Translations under genes and position numbers: made by a program
The notes under the pieces: model-generated
The model's input: the letters and a program-made list of their open reading frames with translations, nothing else
Databases searched by the model: none
What the model was told of the DNA's origin: nothing
Shown here: in pieces, positions 47,728-55,518 of the stretch
Layout of the letters: every line of letters starts with the position of its first letter
How positions within the stretch are numbered: the first letter of the stretch is position 1
Source of the DNA: Funiculus sociatus GB2-C1
Lineage (GTDB): Bacteria; Cyanobacteriota; Cyanobacteriia; Cyanobacteriales; FACHB-T130
Direction: 5' to 3'
Length of the DNA: 64,000 nt
Assembly: GCF_039962115.1 (NCBI RefSeq)
Contig: NZ_JAMPKJ010000015.1
Coordinates: forward strand, 1 to 64,000

Positions 47728-48912
47728 GTGAACGCTAAAAAGTCTTTCCACCTACCCCGCCGTCAAGTCATTCGCGGAATATTAGCCACCACAGCATTTG
47801 GTATCACAGCGAAATTTGGGACTGGATGCAGTTCTTCTGCACCGGAAACTCAAGCCACCTCAAGTGGAGAAGCCAAGCCAATAGTCATGGGATTTATTTA
47901 TGTGGGGCCAAAAGATGACTATGGCTACAACCAAGCTCATGCTGAAGGGAGAACAGGCGTTGCTAAATTAAATTGGGTAAAAACCGTTGAAGAAGCCAGC
48001 GTTCCGGAAACTACATCAGTAGAAGAAACGATGCGGAACATGATTGAACAGGATGGCGCAACGGTGGTGTTTCCAACATCTTTTGGCTACTACGATCCGC
48101 ATATCTTGAAACTTGCCAAAGAGTATCCAGAAGTTCAATTTTTCCACTGCGGCGGACGTTATGAAGAAGGGAAACATCCCAAGAACGTTGGCAGCTATTA
48201 TGGCTACATTGATGAAGCTGAATATGTAGCAGGTATCGTGGCTGCTCATACTTCCAAATCTGGCAAATTAGGCTTTATTGCTGCTAAGCCAATTCCCCAG
48301 GTACTCCGCAATATTAACAGCTTTGCATTAGGCGCACGCAGCGTCAATCCGAAGATTACGACCCAGGTACTTTTCACCGGAGATTGGGCGGTTCCCGTTA
48401 AAGAAGCGGAAGCTGCTAATAGTATGGCAGACCAGGGTATTGATGTACTCACCTGTCACGTAGATAGCCCAAAAGTCGTCATGGAAACGGCTGAAAAACG
48501 CAGTATTTTCTGTACTGGCTACCACGCGAATCAAGCCACGTTAGCACCTAAAGGATATTTGACGGGTGCGGAGTGGGACTGGGCGAAACTTTATTCAGAT
48601 TATGCCCAAATGATCAAGGCTGGCAAAACTTTGATGAATGGGGGAATTCCGCATTTAGTGCGCGGTGGTTTGAAGGAAGGCTTTTTAAAATTGTCGCCTT
48701 ACGGTTCTGTCGTCTCTGCGGATGCAAAAAAGGATGCTGATGCGGCTAAAGAGAAGTTTATGGAGGGCAACATGGTGGTTTACAAGGGCGGAATTAAAGA
48801 CAATACAGGCAAAGTTGTCATTCCCCCAGGTAAGGATTTAAAACAGCAGGACGGGGAACTAGAAAAGATGAATTGGTTGGCGGAAGGAGTTCTCGGTAGT
48901 GTCAGCAGTTAA
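47728..48912 (+). CDS. BMP-family substrate-binding lipoprotein, first importer
   Basis: 394 residues from GTG with AGGAG upstream. The N-terminus has PRRQVIRG, a twin-arginine-like motif, then a hydrophobic core and a lipobox with Cys34, so it may be a Tat-exported lipoprotein. The rest is a BMP (PnrA/Med) periplasmic-binding fold: GFIYVGPKDDYGYNQAH, VVFPTSFGYYDP, HCGGRY and GYHANQATLAP. BMP proteins deliver nucleosides or purines to an ABC importer. Two permeases follow, then enzymes and the ATPase, an operon of eight genes. The twin-arginine motif and binding-pocket residues differ from the second binding protein at 61.3 kb, so the two importers probably carry different substrates. Confidence 0.88.
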   Translation: MNAKKSFHLPRRQVIRGILATTAFGITAKFGTGCSSSAPETQATSSGEAKPIVMGFIYVGPKDDYGYNQAHAEGRTGVAKLNWVKTVEEASVPETTSVEETMRNMIEQDGATVVFPTSFGYYDPHILKLAKEYPEVQFFHCGGRYEEGKHPKNVGSYYGYIDEAEYVAGIVAAHTSKSGKLGFIAAKPIPQVLRNINSFALGARSVNPKITTQVLFTGDWAVPVKEAEAANSMADQGIDVLTCHVDSPKVVMETAEKRSIFCTGYHANQATLAPKGYLTGAEWDWAKLYSDYAQMIKAGKTLMNGGIPHLVRGGLKEGFLKLSPYGSVVSADAKKDADAAKEKFMEGNMVVYKGGIKDNTGKVVIPPGKDLKQQDGELEKMNWLAEGVLGSVSS

Positions 48913-49065
48913 CTGGTTAGGTCAAGATGGTTAATTGTAATAGCATTTCCTATTTGTGAGTGTACGGATGAAATCCCCCTAACCTCTGTTTAAGGGGGAA
49001 ATAAACAGCTAAAGCGTAGCAGTAAAAAAGTGAATTAGTGTAAGCAGCAATTAGCGAAGGAGTTT

Positions 49066-50175
49066 ATGATTAACCGTCGCAATTGGCGTGGGATAGAAGC
49101 AATTTGCATTCCGGTCGCCGCCTTATTTTTTTCATTGTTACTGTTTGGAATTTTTTGTGCATTGGCGGGGGCTAATCCCTTCGCCGTCTATGCTTCAATT
49201 TACAAAGCAGCTTTTGGCAGTTGGCGTTCTTTTCAGAATTCTCTGCTACGGGCGGCTCCTTTGATGCTAAGTTCCCTTTGTACGGCGCTTCCGGCTCGTT
49301 TGGGACTGGTGATTATTGGTAATGAGGGGGCGCTGGTAGTTGGGGGACTGGGGGCTGTAGCTGCTGGTTTAGCCTTGTCTACTGCACCGCCAACAATTGT
49401 GCAAATTGCGATGGCGCTGGCTGGGATAATTTGCGGTGGTTTGTGGATTGGGGCGGTAGGAGCGTTACGTCACTACCGAGCTGTGAATGAAACGATTAGT
49501 AGTTTGCTGTTGAATTATATAGCGATCGCTCTCCTCAATCATCTAGTCGGCGGCCCGATGCGCGATCCTAGTTCCTTAAATAAGCCTTCCAGCTACCCGA
49601 TTGCTGACATCAACATGATTGGGAGTATCCCGGGAACGCGAGTTCACTACGGTTTGATTTATGGGTTGATTGCGTGTGCGATCGCATATTTCCTGATTCA
49701 GCGTACCACTTTCGGTTTTGCCGCCCGCACCGCCGGAGGTAATATCCGCGCCGCTAGAATTGCTGGACTCCCGGTAGGTAAGCTGACTATGGCAATTTGT
49801 TTTTTGGCTGGTTCGTGTGCTGGGTTAGCTGGGATGGTGGAAGTAGCTGCTGTGCATGGTAGAGCTAACGAATCCCTAAATGCAAACTATGGTTACGGTG
49901 GGATTTTGGTAGCATTTATTGCTCGACATAACCCGTTAGCTGCAAGTTTAGTGGCAATTTTACTCGGCGGTATTCTTGCCAGTGGCGGCATTTTGCAACG
50001 AGCGCATAATTTACCAGATGCAACTGTTTTGGTTTTTCAAGGGTTAGTTTTTTTGGTGGTTCTGTATAGCGAATCGCTTTATGGACGGTTGCCAATTTTC
50101 AAAGAAAGGGAACCTGGGAAAGGAACAGATTCTTTACCTCCAATTCCGAATCCGCAAGCACCGATTCCTAGTTAA
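49066..50175 (+). CDS. BMP importer permease, RbsC-like (first subunit)
   Basis: A 369-residue permease with about ten hydrophobic segments of the BPD_transp_2 class. Typical elements are NPFAVYASIYKAAFGS near the N-terminus, NEGALVVGGLGAVAAGLAL, NETISSLLLNYIAIALLNHLVGGPMRDP and, late, YGYGGILVAFIARHNPLA. The last 25 residues are a Pro/Asn-rich tail, partly built of a heptad-like repeat (PIPNPQAPIPS). It forms a heterodimeric channel with the next permease. It starts 150 bases after the binding-protein gene, with a C-run/G-run hairpin between, and ends 57 bases before the second permease. The ATPase lies four genes downstream. Confidence 0.88.
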   Translation: MINRRNWRGIEAICIPVAALFFSLLLFGIFCALAGANPFAVYASIYKAAFGSWRSFQNSLLRAAPLMLSSLCTALPARLGLVIIGNEGALVVGGLGAVAAGLALSTAPPTIVQIAMALAGIICGGLWIGAVGALRHYRAVNETISSLLLNYIAIALLNHLVGGPMRDPSSLNKPSSYPIADINMIGSIPGTRVHYGLIYGLIACAIAYFLIQRTTFGFAARTAGGNIRAARIAGLPVGKLTMAICFLAGSCAGLAGMVEVAAVHGRANESLNANYGYGGILVAFIARHNPLAASLVAILLGGILASGGILQRAHNLPDATVLVFQGLVFLVVLYSESLYGRLPIFKEREPGKGTDSLPPIPNPQAPIPS

Positions 50176-50232
50176 AGATATTTTTGAACGCTCTCGTAAC
50201 GCAAAGGTTTAGTAGGTAGGAGGAATCTAGAA

Positions 50233-51153
50233 ATGACTACAGAAGCATTAGGCTGGTGGGGCGTACCGTTAGCGATCGCAGCGGGAACTTTGCGGGGAAG
50301 CGCTCCGTTTCTGTTTGTATCTTTGGGCGAATGTTTGACGGAAAAAAGCGGGAAAATTAATTTGGGACTTGAGGGAACGCTACTTACAGGTGCGATGAGT
50401 GCTTATGCTATTTCTTATCTGACTGGTTCGCCTTGGTTAGGGGTTTTAGTAGCAGGATTAGCGGGAATGGTACTCGGTTTTATTCATGCTTGGCTTTCTC
50501 AACAGCCAAGGGTAAATGATGTTGCTGTTGGCATTGCGATGATTATTTTTGGTAGTGGTATTGCCTTTTTCTTCGGTAAATCGTTTATTCAACCTTCAGC
50601 ACCACAATTACCGACTATAGATTTAGGAACTTGGAGCAGTATTTCAGCGATACAATCAGCTTTAAAAATCAGTCCTTTGTTTTTGATTGGGGTAGCGATC
50701 GCGCCTTTGATGCAATGGTTTTTTAAATCAACTCGTTGGGGTTTATTTATCCGCGCAGTTGGCGATAGTCCTGATGCGGCTAAAGCGATGGGAATTTCTA
50801 TCAACAAAGTGCGAATGATCTGCATTATTGCCGGGAGTTGTTTAGCAGGAATTGGTGGCGCTTACCTATCACTTTACTACCCTGGTAGTTGGAACGAGCG
50901 TATTTCTAGCGGTCAAGGTTTAATGGCCGTAGCACTGGTAATCTTTGCCCGTTGGAACCCAGTTCAATGTTTGTATGCTTCTTTGTTGTTTGGAGGAGCG
51001 CAAGCGATTGGCCCTGCTTTGCAATCAGTCGGGATAAATTCTTACTACTACTTATTCAATGCTTCTCCCTACATTCTGACACTGCTAATTATGATCATCA
51101 CCTGTTCGCCAAAACGAACTTTAACGGGTGCGCCAGGAGCATTAGGACAATAA
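50233..51153 (+). CDS. BMP importer permease, second subunit
   Basis: A 306-residue membrane protein with about eight hydrophobic segments. LGECLTEKSGKINLGLEGTLLTGAM is the hallmark of the second permease in purine/nucleoside BMP importers; the later ARWNPVQCLYASLLFGGAQAIG completes the pattern. AGGAGG lies before its ATG. The paralogue in the other importer is at 57.6-58.6 kb. In this family the substrate passes from the BMP protein to the two permeases and is driven by a double-domain ATPase (here at 52.5 kb, separated from the permeases by two enzyme genes). Confidence 0.88.
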   Translation: MTTEALGWWGVPLAIAAGTLRGSAPFLFVSLGECLTEKSGKINLGLEGTLLTGAMSAYAISYLTGSPWLGVLVAGLAGMVLGFIHAWLSQQPRVNDVAVGIAMIIFGSGIAFFFGKSFIQPSAPQLPTIDLGTWSSISAIQSALKISPLFLIGVAIAPLMQWFFKSTRWGLFIRAVGDSPDAAKAMGISINKVRMICIIAGSCLAGIGGAYLSLYYPGSWNERISSGQGLMAVALVIFARWNPVQCLYASLLFGGAQAIGPALQSVGINSYYYLFNASPYILTLLIMIITCSPKRTLTGAPGALGQ

Positions 51154-51217
51154 ATTTTAAGGGCTGATGGCTAATAGAATAACCCTTGATTATTCTATTA
51201 GCATTTAGGGAAATAGG

Positions 51218-51598
51218 ATGCAACAAGCTATACCTTTGGCAGTAAATGGAACATTGATGAGGGGATTAGAGTTAAATGGAAATCTCCTAGCAGTTGGAGC
51301 AACATTTGTGAGAGAGTCCATCACAGAACCAACATATAGGCTTTGGTCAATTGATGACAGCTATCCAGCAATGCTGCGAGTGACGACTGGAGGGAACGCG
51401 ATCGCGCTCGAAATTTGGGAAGTTCCTATCCCTAGCCTGTCCACAATCTTATTACAAGAACCTCCCGGATTGTGCATCGGTAAAATCCACCTTTGGGATG
51501 GTGAAATAGTTCTCGGAGTCTTAGCAGAACCTTACCTATGCGAAAACAGACAAGAAATTACTAAATGGGGCGGTTGGCGGGAATACAAAAAAACGTAA
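51218..51598 (+). CDS. Stand-alone allophanate hydrolase C-terminal domain protein
   Basis: A 126-residue protein equal to the C-terminal domain of allophanate hydrolase (AtzF/DUR1). It has LAVNGTLMRGLELN, TYRLWSIDD, AIALEIWEVPIPSLSTILLQEPPGLCIGKI and the closing KWGGWREY. In the full enzyme an amidase domain comes first and this domain finishes the decomposition of the product. No amidase gene is in the window. It lies between the second permease and the biuret-hydrolase-like gene, so it should act on a ureide or carbamoyl intermediate made from the imported compound. A bare decarboxylase-like role is possible. Family call is by pattern; function of the free domain is not established here. 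Confidence 0.75.
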   Translation: MQQAIPLAVNGTLMRGLELNGNLLAVGATFVRESITEPTYRLWSIDDSYPAMLRVTTGGNAIALEIWEVPIPSLSTILLQEPPGLCIGKIHLWDGEIVLGVLAEPYLCENRQEITKWGGWREYKKT

Positions 51599-51733
51599 AA
51601 AGCAAAAACATTAAATTGCTTATCCGGCTTCTGTCAAAACTTGTCTTCTCTCTGCGTCCGGGAGCATCTGTGCGGTTCGTTTTTCTTCTTCCTCTTTTCT
51701 AAGCGCTATCGCTAACGCGCATGGCGAGAGCTA

Positions 51734-52444
51734 ATGCAGTTTATTCCTTCTTATACTATTATGGGCAAATTTGTTGAAGCAGACCCCTATCCCTATCCCT
51801 ACAACGGCGAATTGCGCCCAGAAAACACCGTTCTGCTAATCATCGATATGCAGAGTGATTTCTGTGGACATGGCGGCTATGTAGACAAAATGGGCTACGA
51901 TTTATCCCTGACTCGCGCACCAATTGAGCCGATAAAACGGGTCTTAAAAACGGTGCGTGCAAAAGGTTTTCACGTAATGCACACCCGCGAGGGACATCGA
52001 CCCGACTTGTCAGATTTGCCAGAAAATAAACAGTGGCGCAGTCGCCAAATTGGAGCCGGAATTGGCGACCCCGGCCCCTGTGGAAAAATTTTAGTAAGAG
52101 GTGAACCAGGTTGGGAAATTATTCCTGAACTCGCGCCAATTCCCGGAGAAGCTGTTATCGATAAACCGGGAAAAGGGTCATTTTATGCCACAGATTTAGA
52201 CCTATTACTAAAACGCCGAAACATCCAAAATATTGTCTTAGCAGGAATTACCACAGATGTTTGCGTTCATACTACGATGCGCGACGCTAACGACCGGGGT
52301 TATGAATGCCTCATGTTATCTGATTGTACAGGTGCCACCGACTACGGCAACCATTTAGCAGCGCTGAAGATGATTAAAATGCAAGGCGGCGTTTTTGGAG
52401 CAGTTGCAGATTCATGGGCATTTATCGAGGCAATCGAGGAATAG
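51734..52444 (+). CDS. biuH: Biuret-hydrolase-like cysteine hydrolase (isochorismatase superfamily)
   Basis: 236 residues. The opening [20 protein letters not shown] is the start typical of biuret amidohydrolases. The catalytic set is Asp38 in IIDMQSDF, Lys144 in DKPGKGSF, Cys177 in TTDVCVHT, and Gln217 in KMQGGV. These match by a constant offset of two the residues reported for Rhizobium BiuH (D36, K142, C175, Q215). Biuret would be split to allophanate and ammonia. The ATG at 51734 lies in a GCTAATGCAG repeat; a later ATG at 51761 is the alternative. Gene neighbours are an allophanate-hydrolase C-terminal domain and the importer ATPase, which supports ureide use. A related ureide such as a carbamoyl-amino compound remains possible. 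Confidence 0.78.
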   Translation: MQFIPSYTIMGKFVEADPYPYPYNGELRPENTVLLIIDMQSDFCGHGGYVDKMGYDLSLTRAPIEPIKRVLKTVRAKGFHVMHTREGHRPDLSDLPENKQWRSRQIGAGIGDPGPCGKILVRGEPGWEIIPELAPIPGEAVIDKPGKGSFYATDLDLLLKRRNIQNIVLAGITTDVCVHTTMRDANDRGYECLMLSDCTGATDYGNHLAALKMIKMQGGVFGAVADSWAFIEAIEE

Positions 52445-52495
52445 TTATTAGTTATTAATTAACAAGTCTAAAACCAACTATAAGGCGTACATGCA

Positions 52496-54064
52496 ATGAC
52501 AGAAGCAACAGAGTCTTTAATCCAAAATTCAAAATCTAAACTTCAATATTCTGAGCCGCCACCCGAACTAGAAGTGGTGAGTATGACCAAACAATTTGGT
52601 ACTTTTACCGCTTTAGATAACGTCTCGCTGCACCTAAAACCGGGAACTTTTCATGCCTTGCTGGGGGAAAATGGAGCGGGGAAAAGTACCCTAGTTAAGT
52701 GCATCATGGGTTTCTACACTCCTACTTCTGGCGAGGTGTTGATTGATAAACAAACTCGCACCATCGACAGCCCCCGCGATGCTCACAAATATGGCATAGG
52801 TATGGTCTACCAACACTTTACCTCTGTACCTGCTATGACTGTAGCTGAAAATTTAGTTTTATCTCGCTTCGATAATTCCAACCTAATTAAGTGGAAACAA
52901 GAACGCGATCGCTTAAATGCGTTTATGCAAAAAGCTCCTTTTCAGGTTCCTTTAGACATCCCCATTACTCAATTAGCCGCCGGACAGAAACAGAAATTAG
53001 AAATACTCAAACAAATTTATCTTCAGAGTCGCATCTTGATTTTAGACGAACCTACTTCTGTGCTGACTCCGCAAGAAGCTGATGAAGTTTTGGGGTTATT
53101 GCGGGAGGAAGTGACGGCGAAACGGTTAAGCGTATTGATGATCAGCCACAAATTCCGCGAAGTGATGGCTTTTGCGGATGAAATAACTGTACTGCGTAAA
53201 GGTAAACTTGTGGGTTCTGGAGGAGTGAAGGATTTAACTATCTCAGAGATGTCTGAGATGATGATGGGTGAAAAGCGGGAACCGCAACAGGTTGAAAAGA
53301 TAGCATTCCCCTCTATAACTCCAGTTCTGGAAATTAAAGATATCCATGCTAATAAAGATAATGGACTGGAGGCAGTTGCAGGGGTAAATCTGACAGTCCA
53401 CAGTGGGGAAATTGTGGGTATTGCTGGTATTTCTGGTAATGGTCAGGGGGAACTGGTGGAGGTGCTGGCGGGACAGCGGGAGGCTACCGGAGGAAAAGTT
53501 TTGGTGAATGGGGAAGTTTATACCGCAACGCGATCGCAAATGTATCGTCATCGAGTTTTTGCGTTACCGGAAGAACCGTTACGCAATGCCTGCGTGCCTC
53601 ACATGAGCGTAGCAGAAAATATGGCTCTGCGGACGTTTGACCGTGCGCCGCAAGCTAAAGGGGGTGTGTTGCTTGTCCTTGACGCTATTCGAGATGCGGC
53701 TAAGAGTTTAATTAGTCAATTTTCAGTGAAAACACCCTCGCCAGAAACGCCTGTTGGCAATCTTTCGGGGGGAAACGTGCAGCGCACTGTTTTAGCAAGG
53801 GAACTTTCTGCTGAACATATTAAGTTGCTAATTGCTGCTAATCCCTGCTTTGGACTGGATTTTGCGGCTGTGGAGTTCATTCACGGTCAAATAATTGAGG
53901 CGAGAAATCGCGGCGTAGCGGTGTTGTTGGTGAGCGAAGATTTGGATGAATTGCTGAAATTAACTGACCGAATTGTGGTAGTCAGTGAAGGAAAATTTGT
54001 TTATGAAAGTGAGACAAAAGATGCTGATTTTAGCGAACTAGGTAAGCGGATGGCAGGACATTGA
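52496..54064 (+). CDS. BMP importer double-domain ATPase (first importer)
   Basis: A 522-residue protein with two ABC domains, like the ATPases of simple-sugar and nucleoside BMP importers. Domain 1 has Walker A GENGAGKST near 57 and Walker B LILDEPTSVL; its signature LAAGQKQKLEI departs from the usual LSVGEQQRVEI. Domain 2 has the degenerate loop GISGNGQGE and LSGGNVQRTVLAREL, and the D-loop region reads AANPCFGLD rather than AQPTRGLD. The first 20 residues are a low-complexity tail. It lies after the biuret-hydrolase-like gene and before the cupin. The changes are more than in the paralogue at 59.7 kb, suggesting divergence of this importer. Confidence 0.88.
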   Translation: MTEATESLIQNSKSKLQYSEPPPELEVVSMTKQFGTFTALDNVSLHLKPGTFHALLGENGAGKSTLVKCIMGFYTPTSGEVLIDKQTRTIDSPRDAHKYGIGMVYQHFTSVPAMTVAENLVLSRFDNSNLIKWKQERDRLNAFMQKAPFQVPLDIPITQLAAGQKQKLEILKQIYLQSRILILDEPTSVLTPQEADEVLGLLREEVTAKRLSVLMISHKFREVMAFADEITVLRKGKLVGSGGVKDLTISEMSEMMMGEKREPQQVEKIAFPSITPVLEIKDIHANKDNGLEAVAGVNLTVHSGEIVGIAGISGNGQGELVEVLAGQREATGGKVLVNGEVYTATRSQMYRHRVFALPEEPLRNACVPHMSVAENMALRTFDRAPQAKGGVLLVLDAIRDAAKSLISQFSVKTPSPETPVGNLSGGNVQRTVLARELSAEHIKLLIAANPCFGLDFAAVEFIHGQIIEARNRGVAVLLVSEDLDELLKLTDRIVVVSEGKFVYESETKDADFSELGKRMAGH

Positions 54065-54135
54065 ATAGTTATTAATCTTTGGCTAAGGTCTGGATGGCTA
54101 ATAGCTTTTGAACAATCCCTAATCCCCGATTTCCA

Positions 54136-54495
54136 ATGACCAATGACAACCAATTGCTCCTCAAGGATTTACTCAATATCGCCACGCGACAGGATGATTT
54201 GCTTTGGGAACCCTTCCACCCTGGTGTTGATATTTACCGACTTTATGGAGATGGTAAAGGCGCTGCTGCTGCTTTGCTTCGATATCAGCCGGGAGCAAGT
54301 GTTCCAAAACACGATCACACGGGGTTTGAACACATCTTCGTCTTATCTGGTTCGCAAACTGACCAAAATGGCGAATATCAGGCGGGAACTCTGGTGATTA
54401 ATCCACCTAGCAGTAATCACAGTGTTATTAGCGTGTCTGGTTGCATTGTTTTGGCAATTTGGGAGAAGCCTGTCTCTTTAGTAGCTAATGGGTAA
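54136..54495 (+). CDS. Cupin (ChrR-like) protein
   Basis: 119 residues forming a single cupin barrel. The metal motif is [15 protein letters not shown], with the second half around [15 protein letters not shown]. It resembles ChrR-type anti-sigma cupins without the N-terminal zinc domain, or small metal-binding cupins that act as enzymes. It overlaps the extended frame of the next hydrolase gene and closes the transporter side of the operon, 72 bases after the ATPase. In such a cluster a cupin may be a cyclase or isomerase acting on the imported compound, or a ligand sensor. Metal and reaction are not determined. Confidence 0.7.
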   Translation: MTNDNQLLLKDLLNIATRQDDLLWEPFHPGVDIYRLYGDGKGAAAALLRYQPGASVPKHDHTGFEHIFVLSGSQTDQNGEYQAGTLVINPPSSNHSVISVSGCIVLAIWEKPVSLVANG

Positions 54496-54547
54496 TGGGA
54501 TTTTTCTACTACCTATTAGCAATCATTCAATTAGCAATCCTTCAATT

Positions 54548-55249
54548 ATGGTATTAATTTCTGCTTTACCTTACGATTATGAATTGCCTACCTCTGATGG
54601 TTTGGCGCTGTTAATTATTGATATGCAGCGAGATTTTTTGGAACCGGGGGGCTTTGGGGATGCTTTGGGAAATGATGTCAGCCGTCTACAGGCAATTGTC
54701 CCTATTTTAAGAGAATTATTGTCCGCGTTTCGGGCGCGAAACCTGCCGATTTTTTACACGGTTGAAGGTCATAAACCTGATTTATCTGATTGTCCGCCAT
54801 CGAAGTTGCATCGAGGCCAAGGTAAGTTAAAAATTGGCGATGTTGCTTCTATGGGGCGCATTTTAATTTTGGGAGAACCAGGAAATGAAATTATTCCAGA
54901 ATTGTCGCCTTTACCTGGTGAAACGGTGATTCCAAAACCAGGGAAGGGTGCTTTTTATCATACTAATTTGGAGTTATTACTGCGGGAAAAGAAGATTACT
55001 CATCTGTTGGTTACTGGGGTAACTACTGAAGTTTGCGTTCAGACGACGATTCGCGAGGCGAATGACCGAGGTTATGAGTGTTTGCTGGTAGAAGATGCGA
55101 CGGAAAGCTACTTTCCTGATTTTAAACAATCCACTTTGGAAATGATTCGCGCTCAAGGTGGAATTGTTGGTTGGACTGCACCTGCTGCGAATATTTTCCC
55201 AGCTTTGGAAAAGTGGAAACCGCGTGAAAAGTTAGGCATCAGGAGTTAG
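54548..55249 (+). CDS. Second isochorismatase-superfamily cysteine hydrolase
   Basis: A 233-residue paralogue of the biuret-hydrolase-like enzyme. It has Asp25 in IIDMQRDF, Lys130 in PKPGKGAFY, Cys163 in TTEVCVQT and Gln203 in RAQGG, and shares HKPDLSDC and [12 protein letters not shown]. The ATG at 54548 is preferred because the frame upstream overlaps the cupin gene and adds residues not seen in the paralogue. Its first 20 residues, the [14 protein letters not shown] region and the C-terminal half differ from the first enzyme, so it may hydrolyse another ureide or an N-carbamoyl compound such as a carbamoyl-amino acid. It is the last gene of the first operon. Confidence 0.75.
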   Translation: MVLISALPYDYELPTSDGLALLIIDMQRDFLEPGGFGDALGNDVSRLQAIVPILRELLSAFRARNLPIFYTVEGHKPDLSDCPPSKLHRGQGKLKIGDVASMGRILILGEPGNEIIPELSPLPGETVIPKPGKGAFYHTNLELLLREKKITHLLVTGVTTEVCVQTTIREANDRGYECLLVEDATESYFPDFKQSTLEMIRAQGGIVGWTAPAANIFPALEKWKPREKLGIRS

Positions 55250-55331
55250 CGTATTTATTTACAATGATTTGGAATTTGTCAAGAATTAGGAGTTATTAAT
55301 TCATAACTCCTAACTTTGCTATAGCAGTCCT

Positions 55332-55382
55332 AAATGATTCGTGAAGGCAAGATACCCGATTTCTTTAAGAAGTCGGGTATCT
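55332..55382. repeat. Dispersed repeat with 15-bp hairpin, first copy
   Basis: AAATGATTCGTGAAGGC leads into a hairpin with arms GATACCCGATTTCTT and AAGAAGTCGGGTATC (one mismatch, 2-base loop). An inverted copy is at 62536-62587, and a partial copy of the flank at 61230-61262. It lies between the first operon and the porin gene and may serve as a terminator. Confidence 0.8.
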
Positions 55383-55445
55383 GAACTCTAGCGAGGATTG
55401 CAATATTCTCTGAACTATATGCGATCGCTTATTATTTTTACGCAT

Positions 55446-55461
55446 TGTTACTTAGGTTACA
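55446..55461 (+). promoter_or_regulatory. Candidate NtcA box upstream of the porin gene
   Basis: TGTTACTTAGGTTACA has the TGT-N10-ACA form of NtcA sites and closely matches the box at 47532-47547. A TAACAAT-like -10 follows 22 bases later and the porin start is 58 bases further on. With GTT in place of GTA it is weaker than consensus. Confidence 0.35.
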
Positions 55462-55518
55462 TAATTAAATTTGTAAAATTGATAACAATATATGGAGGTT
55501 GAATTGGTGTGAGGAACT

